Assembly: GCF_900177045.1 (NCBI RefSeq)
Contig: NZ_LT841358.1
Location: 203,073-267,072, forward strand
DNA from: Candidatus Nitrosotalea okcheonensis
GTDB taxonomy: Archaea > Thermoproteota > Nitrososphaeria > Nitrososphaerales > Nitrosopumilaceae
DNA: 64,000 nucleotides
Direction of reading: 5' to 3'
Both the position numbers and the translations under genes were made by a program. Of the stretch, positions 42,211 to 51,048 are shown one piece after another. Position 1 is the first letter of the stretch. Each line of letters opens with the position of its first letter. The notes under the pieces are model-generated. The model ran no database searches. It worked only from the letters and a program-made list of their open reading frames with translations, and was not told the DNA's origin.

Positions 42211-42660
42211 ATGAAAGCTACTTTTGGCGCAGGGTGTTTTTGGTGCATAGAACATGTTTTTAGAAAAAATGGAATCACGTCAACAAGTGTTGGCTATATG
42301 GGGGGCAAGACAAAAAATCCGACCTATGAGGATGTCTGTACCGACATGACTGGCCATGCAGAAGTTGTACAAGTAGAATATGATCCATCCAAGATTTCAT
42401 ATGGTGAAATTCTAGACATTTTTTGGAACAATCATGACCCGACAACACTGAATAGGCAGGGGCCTGATGTTGGGACCCAATATAGATCTGCCATTTTTTA
42501 TCATACTCCGGAGCAGGAAATGGAGGCATTACAATCCAAAGAATACATTGAGAAATCTGGAACTAGGAAAAAGATTGTAACTGAGGTGGTACCTGCAACA
42601 GAATTTTACAAGGCAGAAGAATACCATCAGCAATATTATGACAAATGTGGAATCGTGTAA
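42211..42660 (+). CDS. msrA: Peptide methionine sulfoxide reductase A
   Basis: 149 aa from ATG 42211. The catalytic GCFWC motif follows the first strand ([12 protein letters not shown]) and Cys in it is the nucleophile. Later motifs [23 protein letters not shown] and [11 protein letters not shown] match the family. It repairs S-methionine sulfoxide in oxidised proteins in the cytoplasm. Upstream GTG/TTG starts are possible but less likely. Confidence 0.93.
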   Translation: MKATFGAGCFWCIEHVFRKNGITSTSVGYMGGKTKNPTYEDVCTDMTGHAEVVQVEYDPSKISYGEILDIFWNNHDPTTLNRQGPDVGTQYRSAIFYHTPEQEMEALQSKEYIEKSGTRKKIVTEVVPATEFYKAEEYHQQYYDKCGIV

Positions 42661-42732
42661 CCTCTTGCATGGTTTGTGAAATTCTTACAAGACAGATCCG
42701 TTTTATATCAGGTCGTGGATGTGTGTCACTAG

Positions 42733-42927
42733 TTGAATTTCAAGCGACTTGGTAGACTGGTACTTTTTTTTGGCCTGATAGGACTGGGCGCGTTTATTTT
42801 TCTAAATCTTGATCTGGCGCATCGCAAGAGGGAGATATATCTATTATTTGCGTTATCTATCGCCTCTTTCATATCTGGTTGGGTTGGTCTGTTTCGCTAT
42901 TCTCGGTTCTGGAACATGCTTGAATAG
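42733..42927 (+). CDS. Small two-helix membrane protein
   Basis: 64 aa from TTG 42733. Two helices (LGRLVLFFGLIGLGAFIFLNL and LLFALSIASFISGWVGLFRYS) with a basic loop between. Function unknown. It is close to msrA, perhaps the same transcript. Confidence 0.6.
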   Translation: MNFKRLGRLVLFFGLIGLGAFIFLNLDLAHRKREIYLLFALSIASFISGWVGLFRYSRFWNMLE

Positions 42928-43052
42928 TGAAATGACCTGGTATTTGTCATGATATATGACAATTGTTAAAAAAATACAATGTTTCTAGAAATATCTCATG
43001 TAATGATTTTCTAAATGTATTTTTAACATCAATTCTTAAATAATTTAAAATT

Positions 43053-43063
43053 ATATTATATAT
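43053..43063 (+). promoter_or_regulatory. TATA box for the structured RNA candidate
   Basis: A TATTATATATG stretch (within TAAAATTATATTATATATG) lies about 30 bp before the first stem at 43098, the right distance for a transcript starting near 43088. Confidence 0.5.
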
Positions 43064-43089
43064 GTGATCGTAGAGTCACTACAGATGGC

Positions 43090-43200
43090 TTGACGATGCG
43101 TGGTCTGGCAGGAATCTTAGACGAATGCACGCAATGGCGTTGATTCCAAAGGAGGTAATCTCCAAACATCCCTGCAATGAAGGACCACGCCCTATGTTTT
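43090..43200 (+). ncRNA. Candidate structured RNA with multi-stem fold
   Basis: GCGTGGTC (43098-43105) pairs perfectly with GACCACGC (43183-43190). Inside, GGAATC (43111-43116) pairs with GATTCC (43142-43147) with an ACG/CGT extension, GGAG (43151-43154) pairs with CTCC (43160-43163), and GCAGG (43108-43112) could pair with CCTGC (43171-43175). The T-rich TATGTTTTACTTTTCTT that follows may be the terminator. It overlaps the end of the minus-strand gene at 43192. There is no reading frame. It is not a tRNA: no T-arm or anticodon loop fits. Class unknown. Confidence 0.5.
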
Positions 43201-43716
43201 ACTTTTCTTGAACCAAAGTTTTTTCTGAAACAAGATTATTGCAATCACGATTCCTCCAGCACCTGATAGGCCTGCTATTATTAGATATGTAAACACATTC
43301 ATGTAGAAATTAAGAACGCCTACATTGAATGTGTATGATAACGTTCCCCCATTTTTGAAATCGACAAGACTGGCTCTGATTACATGATTTCCAGGTTCCT
43401 TGAATGTGTAATCCAAATCCCATTTTCCATAATCATGGTTTGCGGGAGGAAACGTGCCTACAATTTCGTCGTTATAATAAATTTGAACACCCATTCTGAA
43501 ATTATCAACTGGGTTTTCATTCTGATCAAGAACTAGAAAGTGTAGAGTTGTATCTTTTCCTACCTCTGGAACAGGAGGAGTGGTTCCAACCTGGACTTCA
43601 TAATCTCCAATCCTTGAAGAGTCTGTGCTAAAAGGGGGATGAATTATTTCATATATTCCAAGTCCGATAAAGAAGCTTAGGTATATTGGTAACAATAGAT
43701 AGAATCGTTTTCTCAT
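43192..43716 (-). CDS. Secreted, membrane-anchored YtkA-like protein
   Basis: 174 aa from ATG 43716 (an upstream in-frame ATG is less likely). Signal/membrane segment (YLLLPIYLSFFIGLGIYEII), a beta-sandwich domain (VPEVGKDTTLHFLVLDQNENPV...FKEPGNHVIRASLVDF) like FixH/YtkA modules, and a second helix near the C-terminus (MNVFTYLIIAGLSGAGGIVIAIILF) with a basic end. It may handle copper delivery or act structurally; this is a guess. It is divergent from the propeller gene at 43814. Confidence 0.7.
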   Translation of the reverse strand: MRKRFYLLLPIYLSFFIGLGIYEIIHPPFSTDSSRIGDYEVQVGTTPPVPEVGKDTTLHFLVLDQNENPVDNFRMGVQIYYNDEIVGTFPPANHDYGKWDLDYTFKEPGNHVIRASLVDFKNGGTLSYTFNVGVLNFYMNVFTYLIIAGLSGAGGIVIAIILFQKKLWFKKSKT

Positions 43717-43813
43717 GATGTAATATCTGGCGTGTTGATATATTACGTTGCCTCTGTTTGCCAAATTGGAAAATACGTCAATCTGATATCATGATTGCCA
43801 AATATGTACAACT

Positions 43814-45325
43814 TTGAATTCTGTAGAAAAATTAACGGGATCTGAGATACTAATAAAGACGGATACTGTCAATTTAATATTGAACAAGTTGGCATCTAAA
43901 AAAATTTTAGCGGTTACAATAGTTGCAATGATGATAATCTTGTTTGTATATCTTGATCAGAATTTTAGAGATAAAGTGTTGCCTTCAAACGTTGTATCTC
44001 GAAATGATCCTTTCGTTAAGGAATATTCTTTGCCTCCAGGTTCTGCGCCAAATGGATTGGTTGTAGACAAGTCAGGGTTGGTTTGGGTTACGTCAAAGAA
44101 TGCCACACTCTATTCAGTTGATCCACGCAGTGGGCAGGTGAACAGATATGAGATCAAAAGTGGGACAGCATCATACGAAAACCCGGGCACCACTTCTGCC
44201 ATGGTTTGGGCTATTGTACAAGGCGGTGATGGAAAGATCTGGTTTTCTCCGCTGGGAACCAAAACAATCTGGAGATTTGACCCATCACGCGACATCTTTG
44301 ATTCGTATTTGTCTGAAACTGGGGCTCCATTTCAGATGAAAGATGCCATGGATGGAAAAATCTGGTTTACTACACTGCGTGGAGACACAGTTGGCGTCAT
44401 AGAAAAATCACAAAATGACACTTATTCTGTTTCTACTTTTGATACACTTCCTCATGCCAATCCTGCAGGAATATTTCTACAAAATGATTCTGTATGGGTG
44501 GCCAATGTGGGCTCTCAAAATATTTTCCAGTATAAAATCGACCAGAGTAATTATACCACAAAAGATATTTCAGTCATCCGAGAAATCCCGCCAGACAATA
44601 ATACGCTATTTTCATCCCCGACTGATCTGTTTGTCGATAAGAATATTTTGTGGCTGACCGAACATGGCACCAGCTTTCTCACAAGTTATGATCTTGATAG
44701 CGGAAAAATTACGAGATATCCAACATCACAAAATACTTTCGGTACTACCACACTTCCCTTCTGGATTAGAGGAATTTATGATCCAAAAATTCTGTGGTTC
44801 AACGAACACCAGGGAAATAAAATTGGGCGCTTTGATGTATACAATAAAACATTGACAGAATACTCGATACCGTCATTACCAAAAGATGGTTATCTTACTT
44901 ATCCTCTCAATATTTCGCAAGATCCTATGGATGAAAAAATTCTCTGGTTCTCTGAATGGAACACGGATAAGATTGGAGTGATAAACGGACATGTTACCAT
45001 ACCATTTACAATAAATCTCAATACAACAGAAATGACATTACGATATCATGATGCCAATGTTGTTGATTTGAAAATCACAGGTGATACCCATAGTTCTGAC
45101 AGGATATTTTTGAATGCGTCAAGCTCAATTACTCCTACTGCCGAACTTGGAAATCTGACAGTGGGGTTTTCCTCTAATGTAGTGACTCTACCTCATGATA
45201 ATATTATACACTTATCCATAAGGAATGATGGGGTTGCGCCTGGAAATTATACTGTTGGAATAAGTGCATCAGATGGCTTGGTGACAACCACCAAGTTTTT
45301 CGGTCTGTCTATACCCCTGACATAA
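43814..45325 (+). CDS. Secreted seven-blade propeller protein (streptogramin-lyase-like)
   Basis: 503 aa from TTG 43814. An N-terminal membrane helix (ILAVTIVAMMIILFVYLD) precedes seven blades of the form (V/I/L)WxT/Sxx: LVWVTSKNATLY, IWFSPLGTKTIWRF, IWFTTLRGDTVGV, VWVANVGSQNIF, LWLTEHGTSFL, LWFNEHQGNKIGR, LWFSEWNTDKIGV. A C-terminal Ig-like domain of about 120 aa follows. It resembles Vgb-type propellers but lacks a proven lyase site, so binding or scaffolding is likely. It is a paralogue of the propeller part of the CopC-CopD fusion at 12691. Confidence 0.78.
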   Translation: MNSVEKLTGSEILIKTDTVNLILNKLASKKILAVTIVAMMIILFVYLDQNFRDKVLPSNVVSRNDPFVKEYSLPPGSAPNGLVVDKSGLVWVTSKNATLYSVDPRSGQVNRYEIKSGTASYENPGTTSAMVWAIVQGGDGKIWFSPLGTKTIWRFDPSRDIFDSYLSETGAPFQMKDAMDGKIWFTTLRGDTVGVIEKSQNDTYSVSTFDTLPHANPAGIFLQNDSVWVANVGSQNIFQYKIDQSNYTTKDISVIREIPPDNNTLFSSPTDLFVDKNILWLTEHGTSFLTSYDLDSGKITRYPTSQNTFGTTTLPFWIRGIYDPKILWFNEHQGNKIGRFDVYNKTLTEYSIPSLPKDGYLTYPLNISQDPMDEKILWFSEWNTDKIGVINGHVTIPFTINLNTTEMTLRYHDANVVDLKITGDTHSSDRIFLNASSSITPTAELGNLTVGFSSNVVTLPHDNIIHLSIRNDGVAPGNYTVGISASDGLVTTTKFFGLSIPLT

Positions 45326-45336
45326 CTTTGTGACTG

Positions 45337-45693
45337 TTATTTCTCAAAAAAGTGTTTGGTAACTATGCCTTTTTTTAAAGCATACTCCTTGATCTCGGCA
45401 AATCGGAACTCATCTATGATGAAATGAATAAAATCTTCCTTGTATTGAGGCAACTCGGTCTTCTTCTTTGTTATTTGGTCTTCGTAATATTCTACATCTG
45501 GACCCTTGCCAAGCAGATTGTTACACATGTCTTTTAACTGGCCTATGCCAAATTTATCCAAAAGAAAGTACTTACTTGAGAGTTCTTTGTAAAATATCTT
45601 GTCTGCAGTCTCCATTTCATTTTTTATTTTTGATACGTCAGAATTCCTGGTTTCAGCATCTCTTGATCTTTCATGAGAATTGCTATGATGCAT
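45337..45693 (-). CDS. Unknown 118-aa helical protein
   Basis: The N-terminus is His/Ser rich (MHHSNSHERSRD); the remainder is helical with LLDKFGIGQLKDMCNNLLGKGP, a SAP/HhH-like turn that could bind nucleic acid, and a C-terminal ALKKGIVTKHFFEK. Family not recognised. Confidence 0.55.
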   Translation of the reverse strand: MHHSNSHERSRDAETRNSDVSKIKNEMETADKIFYKELSSKYFLLDKFGIGQLKDMCNNLLGKGPDVEYYEDQITKKKTELPQYKEDFIHFIIDEFRFAEIKEYALKKGIVTKHFFEK

Positions 45694-46040
45694 TTGTTAT
45701 TGAATTCTTTTTTCCCAAAATATATACCATGAAAATTCCTGCTTGTTTTTTCTCATATTGAATATTGTTGAATGCGTGATACTGGAAAGATCCATTTACA
45801 ATAATATTGTTTGACACTGTCATTGTTATGTCTTGATAAATTTGTTCTGCTTGATGAATGGTGAAAACTTGTTACATGTCTGAAAAAACTGAGCCTTGGA
45901 ACAAACCTCTAAAGTTTTCCATGTGTGTCCTTGTCTGGTATTTTGTTTATGCAAAAACATGATCTAATCTGATTGCAAATAAAACTAGTGCTATTACAAT
46001 CTGTGGTTCGCTGCATTTTGTTAGATCTAGTAAATGTGTT
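45694..46040. other. Gene-free stretch
   Basis: No protein frame is convincing. A 28-codon frame at 45876-45962 (MSEKTEPWNKPLKFSM) has no promoter in view and ends in a TGA after which the frame stays open; treated as unsupported. Confidence 0.3.
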
Positions 46041-46090
46041 GTCTTGGTGCCTTTCAACCTATTTGGAAAATTACACCAATTTGTAAAACA

Positions 46091-46120
46091 CGATCAGTTT
46101 TTTGATCGAAGTTTTTCGTT
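46091..46120 (+). terminator. Hairpin with T-rich tail
   Basis: CGATCA (46091-46096) pairs with TGATCG (46103-46108) around a six-base loop, followed by AAGTTTTTCGTTTT. It could end a plus-strand transcript; what it serves is not clear. Confidence 0.35.
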
Positions 46121-46177
46121 TTCAAAACATGCTGTAAGATCTTTTACCTTTCCAGTCATGGTAGTTATGTAATTGGT

Positions 46178-46185
46178 TATATATG
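46178..46185 (+). promoter_or_regulatory. TATA box of the tbp gene
   Basis: TTATATAT, about 28 bp before the ATG at 46209, consistent with a leaderless transcript. Confidence 0.55.
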
Positions 46186-46208
46186 GTACCACTTTATAAC
46201 CTATTTAA

Positions 46209-46769
46209 ATGCCGCAAACAAAACCTATTGTCGACATCGTAAATGTGGTTGCCTCTGCTTCCGTGGACCAAAAAATTGATCTTGTGGCAATTACAAAAGA
46301 ATTTCCGGACGTTGAATACCACCCTGAACAATTTCCAGGCCTTGTCTTTAGATTAAAGTCTCCAAAAACTGCGACACTTATCTTTAGCTCGGGCAAAATG
46401 GTCTGTACTGGCTCAAAATCAGAAGAGGCGGCAGTAAATGCTGTAAATACAGTAGTGCAAAGACTTCGAAAAGGCAAGATAAAAATAAAAAAGAATCCCG
46501 AGATTACCATTCAGAATATTGTAGCTTCTGTTAGTCTTGGTGGTAAGGTTCACTTGGAAAAGGCCGCACGAAGTCTTCCAAGAAGTATGTATGAACCAGA
46601 ACAGTTTCCTGGATTGATACACAGGATGCTTGATCCGCGCTCAGTGGTTCTAATCTTTGCATCTGGAAAACTAGTGTGTACCGGAACAAAGAAAGAGGCC
46701 GAAGTTTACCGTGCAGTCCACAATCTTCACACATTACTAGAAGAAAAGAAACTCATGGAATACGAGTAA
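46209..46769 (+). CDS. tbp: TATA-box-binding protein
   Basis: 186 aa made of two direct saddle repeats: residues about 7-90 and 98-180, each with the FPGLVFRL or FPGLIHRM and LIFSSGKMVCTGSK/LIFASGKLVCTGTK strands. It binds TATA boxes and recruits TFB and RNA polymerase, which fits the TATA boxes seen throughout the window. The N-terminus is short and the C-terminus acidic. A very strong archaeal marker. Confidence 0.96.
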   Translation: MPQTKPIVDIVNVVASASVDQKIDLVAITKEFPDVEYHPEQFPGLVFRLKSPKTATLIFSSGKMVCTGSKSEEAAVNAVNTVVQRLRKGKIKIKKNPEITIQNIVASVSLGGKVHLEKAARSLPRSMYEPEQFPGLIHRMLDPRSVVLIFASGKLVCTGTKKEAEVYRAVHNLHTLLEEKKLMEYE

Positions 46770-46818
46770 TCGTAAAACCACTCTCTAAATTTTTATAAAT
46801 AATATCATACTCTTGTGT

Positions 46819-48297
46819 TTATGATCTATTTTTTTGCATCATGCTTCCGCCAAATGATATTGCAAGATTGATTCCAAGTGAAATCACTGCTATGTATATT
46901 GGACCAAATGTTGTTTTTAGTAACGATGATGTCAATGGACCAAAATTATTTGCCATTTCTACCATGAGTATGCCTGATGATATCCCAGCAAGTAGACCTA
47001 TTATCAGGGGTGTCTTTTTGAGCATCTTTGTGTGTAGTCCAAAAAAGACTGCAGGTAAAATTTGGACTATGAGTATTCCTCCAAGCAACTGAAGCGATAT
47101 TGCATAAGTTGCTGGAACAGAAAATACAAACCCTAAAGCTATGAATTTGAAAACAGTTGATGAAATTTTTGTAATTTTAATTTCTGACTTGTCTGAGAGA
47201 CTAGGCTTTACTTCCTTGATTATATTTCTAGTCAGGAGATTTGCTTGGGCCATGGCCATGATTGCTGCAGGTACAAGACCTCCTATGAAAATTCCAAGCA
47301 GGGCAACACCTGAGAACCAACTTGGAAGAGAGTACAGGATAAGTGAGGGGACTACAAGTATCCCACGTGAACTCTCGGGAAATCCTGACAAAAACTTCAT
47401 TGCGTCTGGAACTGCATAAACCAGTATTCCCATCAGTGCAAGCACTGCCAGTCCAATTCCATAGAGCGGTAATAATGCAGTACTTTTGCGAAGCTTTTGA
47501 GCACTTTGGGCACTAAGTACTCCGCTTATTGCATGTGGGTAGAGATAGAGTGCAAGTGCACTGCCAAGAATGAGGGTAGCATATGCTGGAACAAGATTTT
47601 CTGGTAGTGTGACATAACTGCTGTTTGCTGCCTTGAATGCATTTCCAAAACCTCCTATGCTGATTGGTACTACCACTATGACTACAATTACTGTTATCCA
47701 TACCAGTATGTCTTTGAATATTGCAGTAAGGGTTGCACCGCGCAAACCACTTGTGTATGTAAAGGCTGCTAGAATTACAAAAGCAATGAGAAGCGATATC
47801 TCTTGAACCATTTGAGAATTGGCATATCCTGCAAGCATTACAGTGAGCACTGATTGCATTCCAACTATCTGGAGTGCGATATATGGCAATTCTGCAACAA
47901 TTCCGGTAACCGCAATCATGATTGCAAGTGTTTTGCTATTGAATCGATCCTTGACAAAATCTGATGCCGTGATGTATCCCTTTTCTCTTGCAAGTGTCCA
48001 GAGCTTGGGCATTGCAACTAGAGCCACTGCAAAAGTTAACATGACATAGGGAATTGCAAAAAAGTATAGCGCCCCTTTTGCAAATACTCCAGACGGAATT
48101 GCCACAAAACTGTATGCAGTGTACAAATCCGCACCTATGAGGAAAAATACCAAGGTTGTTCCAAGATTTCTTCCTGCAAGCGACCACTCGTGAACATGAT
48201 TCAGGTCTCCTCTTCTCCAATACTTGCCATAAAATCCTAGTCCAATGAATATGATAAACAGTGAAACAAATACAATGATAATATCTGAGCTTATCAT
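46819..48297 (-). CDS. Sodium/solute symporter family transporter
   Basis: 492 aa from ATG 48297. About thirteen hydrophobic segments and SSS family patterns ([56 protein letters not shown]). These proteins cotransport Na+ with a solute such as proline, urea, acetate or sialic acid; substrate not determinable. Its start overlaps the upstream DUF3311 gene by 4 bp, the usual pairing for SSS transporters. Confidence 0.88.
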   Translation of the reverse strand: MISSDIIIVFVSLFIIFIGLGFYGKYWRRGDLNHVHEWSLAGRNLGTTLVFFLIGADLYTAYSFVAIPSGVFAKGALYFFAIPYVMLTFAVALVAMPKLWTLAREKGYITASDFVKDRFNSKTLAIMIAVTGIVAELPYIALQIVGMQSVLTVMLAGYANSQMVQEISLLIAFVILAAFTYTSGLRGATLTAIFKDILVWITVIVVIVVVPISIGGFGNAFKAANSSYVTLPENLVPAYATLILGSALALYLYPHAISGVLSAQSAQKLRKSTALLPLYGIGLAVLALMGILVYAVPDAMKFLSGFPESSRGILVVPSLILYSLPSWFSGVALLGIFIGGLVPAAIMAMAQANLLTRNIIKEVKPSLSDKSEIKITKISSTVFKFIALGFVFSVPATYAISLQLLGGILIVQILPAVFFGLHTKMLKKTPLIIGLLAGISSGILMVEMANNFGPLTSSLLKTTFGPIYIAVISLGINLAISFGGSMMQKNRS

Positions 48298-48500
48298 GAT
48301 TTGTTCTCCACTATCTTGGCATACATGAAATAAAATCCGGTACATGCTACAAGCCAAAATGTTTGAAACCAGTAGAAAAACGGTAGTCCAAATAACTCTG
48401 GTGAATCCATGTTGTATATGGGCACTCCCAAGTTCACAAACGACGGTATCAAAATAAGCAAGGCAAGTATGACGTACCTAGTTTTGGAATGCATATCCAT
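48294..48500 (-). CDS. DUF3311-type small membrane protein
   Basis: 68 aa with two helices ([21 protein letters not shown] and [20 protein letters not shown]). DUF3311 proteins are encoded next to SSS symporters and probably assist them. It overlaps the symporter by an ATGA. Confidence 0.75.
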   Translation of the reverse strand: MDMHSKTRYVILALLILIPSFVNLGVPIYNMDSPELFGLPFFYWFQTFWLVACTGFYFMYAKIVENKS

Positions 48501-48567
48501 CTTGAACTGGGCCGTAAAAATATAAGCATTCAGAATTCTTCTAATATGACAGTCACTATATTCTACC

Positions 48568-49014
48568 GTGGAAGATGAGCCATCAGAATCATTTTGTCAT
48601 GATGTTGTAAAAAATCATGATTATTCTAAACTAGAAAGGCCTGTCTATGTCATTCAGGAGCATCATGCCTCAAAACTACACTGGGACCTGAGGTTTGAGA
48701 TGAATGGCACCTTGAAAAGCTGGGCATTGCCAAAAGAGCCTCCTCAAAAAATTGGCGAAAAACGCTTGGCAATATCAGTTGATGATCATCCTGTAGGATA
48801 TGCATTATTTGAGGGTCAAATTCCAGCGGGAAACTATGGGGCGGGTCTGGTCAAAATTTGGGACGGGGGGACATTTGAAATTGTGGAAAACAGTGACAGG
48901 AAAATAGTTGTGAATATACATGGCTCCAGGCTACAGGGAAAATACTGCCTTGTACATTTTGAGGCTGAAGAAAAGAACTGGCTGTTTTTTAAGATGAAGT
49001 ATGATTCTAGGTAG
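48568..49014 (+). CDS. LigD-type 3'-phosphoesterase, stand-alone
   Basis: 148 aa from GTG. The PE signature HHASKLHWDLRFE (His33, His38, Asp40) and DDHPVGYALFEG (His74) are present. In bacterial LigD this module trims 3'-phosphates and ribonucleotides at breaks during NHEJ; stand-alone archaeal versions are known. No ligase, polymerase or Ku gene is in the window. It overlaps the SagB-like gene by 8 bp tail to tail. Confidence 0.88.
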   Translation: MEDEPSESFCHDVVKNHDYSKLERPVYVIQEHHASKLHWDLRFEMNGTLKSWALPKEPPQKIGEKRLAISVDDHPVGYALFEGQIPAGNYGAGLVKIWDGGTFEIVENSDRKIVVNIHGSRLQGKYCLVHFEAEEKNWLFFKMKYDSR

Positions 49015-50521
49015 GTTTTTCTTTTTTTCCTATTGCCATCAAAAACATGGTCTCCTTGTTTTCTGCATGCGGAGAAAAGAAATTGATTACCAAATCATCA
49101 TAGAATGTCAGTCCTGTCGCACCAAGACCCAGTGCATATGATGCAAGATACATCTTGCCTCCTGTTATTGCTGCATCAAGCTGGGCAACTCTGTAACCGC
49201 GATTTCCAAAATGCCTCAAAATCTTATCAAGGTTTGAGAGGAGAAAAATTGTAACACTTGCATCATGTGGTAGGTCTTGATCCAACCCTAAATTACCTGA
49301 TGCATGTCTGAAATTACCTTTGCGCAATTGTTCCAAGGAGTTTTTTTCTTTAACAAAATAATATGAGCCAGACTCTAGTCCATCTACCGCGTTTGCAATG
49401 ATGTAGATGTCTGATAGTGAACCCTGGCTTGTAAAGTCTGTATTTGTTTTAGATGTTGTCTGATTGAGTATGGTTGACAACTGATCAAGTGTTATGGGCT
49501 CTGGTGAAAACTTTCTTGTAGAACCACGCCTGATTATTGTTTTCTCTAGGGGTTCTTGAACTGCAATGTTTTTTCCAAGCGGAATGAGTTTGGCCGAATA
49601 TTTTTCCTCCGATGTGATTTGGCGCCTCCATGATGTCACTTCTGCCTCAGTTAAAAGGCAGGATGACTCGTGAATGGCATTAATCTCTGGATATTCTATA
49701 TCATAGTCTGACGAGGCTACATCCATATTGATTTCTTGCAAGGGTGGGCATGTCGGTGCTTCCTGTACCGTCTGCCCTATGGATACGATTACGATAGGTG
49801 CTTCCTCAGTAATATTCAATCCTAGCAACTGGCAGATCTTGGAGTCTACAAAACCTGTGATTATCTTTGAGTAAATCTTGTGGGCAGATGTGATGGCAAG
49901 TGTATTTGCAAGTATTGTTCCACTGTCCCAAAACGCATGCCTGTATTCACGTGATTGATATTTTATGGAATTTCTAGAAAAGACATCCGTGAAAACCAGA
50001 ATTGCTGTAGCTTGGCTTGTGGATTGTTCCTCTGCAGTAGCACTTGATATGAATTTTCTAAAATCTCCTAGGCGTATTGTATCCAATTTCATGTGTTTTG
50101 GATCAAAGTGGTATACTCCTGCACCCAGTCCTGGGATGTCATTGCAGATGATGTAAATTTCAATGTGGTACAGTGCACCAGTACAAGAGGCTGCACGAAA
50201 ATCCATCTCTCCGAGTCCTTGGAATTTTATTTTTTTTGTAATGCCTGATGAAAAATAGAGAATCCTTCCAAGTACCCACAGATCTAAAATGGTATGACTG
50301 TAGTTATTTTCTCTGGATATTGCAACAAGTGCAGAAATCCCTACTGGGGTTTTATCTAATGGAATGTTAACTTGTGATATGTTCTTGTAAATTTTGTAAG
50401 GTACTGGTCTGTGAGAAGGGTGGTATACATGAAACCTGTTGAGTAGCATCCCGTTTGGGTGTTTTGTGCCGTTGTGATAGTGCCAGGCTGCCTCGATTTC
50501 ATAATTTTGCACAGATACCAT
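49007..50521 (-). CDS. SagB-type oxidoreductase with two nitroreductase-like domains
   Basis: 504 aa. The N-terminal half has an incomplete nitroreductase-like module (ASCTGALYHIEIYIICNDIPGLGAGVYHFDP, AFWDSGTILANTLA), and the C-terminal half a fuller one (RRGSTRKFSPEPITLDQLSTILNQT, ESGSYYFVKEKNSLEQL, QLDAAITGGKMYLASYALGLGATGLTFYDD). The family includes SagB/ThcOx, FMN enzymes that oxidise azoline rings in peptides. No YcaO gene or precursor peptide is visible here, so the role may be different. Confidence 0.8.
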   Translation of the reverse strand: MVSVQNYEIEAAWHYHNGTKHPNGMLLNRFHVYHPSHRPVPYKIYKNISQVNIPLDKTPVGISALVAISRENNYSHTILDLWVLGRILYFSSGITKKIKFQGLGEMDFRAASCTGALYHIEIYIICNDIPGLGAGVYHFDPKHMKLDTIRLGDFRKFISSATAEEQSTSQATAILVFTDVFSRNSIKYQSREYRHAFWDSGTILANTLAITSAHKIYSKIITGFVDSKICQLLGLNITEEAPIVIVSIGQTVQEAPTCPPLQEINMDVASSDYDIEYPEINAIHESSCLLTEAEVTSWRRQITSEEKYSAKLIPLGKNIAVQEPLEKTIIRRGSTRKFSPEPITLDQLSTILNQTTSKTNTDFTSQGSLSDIYIIANAVDGLESGSYYFVKEKNSLEQLRKGNFRHASGNLGLDQDLPHDASVTIFLLSNLDKILRHFGNRGYRVAQLDAAITGGKMYLASYALGLGATGLTFYDDLVINFFSPHAENKETMFLMAIGKKEKPT

Positions 50522-50603
50522 CTATGGAATTGATCTTGTAAAAGTATCGTAACTGTGACAAGCAGAAGATTATTAGTGGTTGATTTTTTTAAATATGCTG
50601 TAA

Positions 50604-50999
50604 ATGATAGAAAACGAAGACGTACTGGTGAAATTATCGGAGACACAGAATCTGTCCTGTACCACACATGTTGAAGAAAAATCATACCCTGTTCAAAAAA
50701 TATCTATTGCCAAGTCTACAATTCCTGTGAGAAGGCCAACTACTAGGGGAGGTGTGTATTTTACAGATACTGTGGCCTATAAAATCAAAGCACTCACACA
50801 AGACATGTCAATCTCAGCAGAGATTCCAAAACTTATGCTAGGCCCAAATGCCGACTTTAAGCCAATACTGGTTAAAACTAGGTTAATAATTGATGGCGCG
50901 GAACGCCAAATAATACTCACGGTGCATCTCACTAATGCCGTAAGCACGACGGATCATATGGAATTAAACCTAATAGTTGACAAGGTGGATCTGAAATAA
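50604..50999 (+). CDS. Unknown 131-aa protein
   Basis: Beta-rich (HVEEKSYPVQKISIAKSTIPVRRP, ILVKTRLIIDGAERQIILTVHLT) with repeating hydrophobic strands and no signal peptide. It may be specific to Nitrososphaerota. Good codon use and divergent from the SagB-like gene. Confidence 0.6.
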   Translation: MIENEDVLVKLSETQNLSCTTHVEEKSYPVQKISIAKSTIPVRRPTTRGGVYFTDTVAYKIKALTQDMSISAEIPKLMLGPNADFKPILVKTRLIIDGAERQIILTVHLTNAVSTTDHMELNLIVDKVDLK

Positions 51000-51048
51000 C
51001 TTTGTCTTACATGCTTACTATATTATACTGGCAAATCGTGATAAATAC

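Noticed and set aside
43090-43200. tRNA or riboswitch identity for the structured RNA
   Set aside because: Length, missing T-arm and lack of a downstream regulated gene on the plus strand argue against both.
45876-46170. 28-codon frame followed by an open frame past a TGA
   Set aside because: The sequence after the TGA does not look like protein and no promoter or family supports it.
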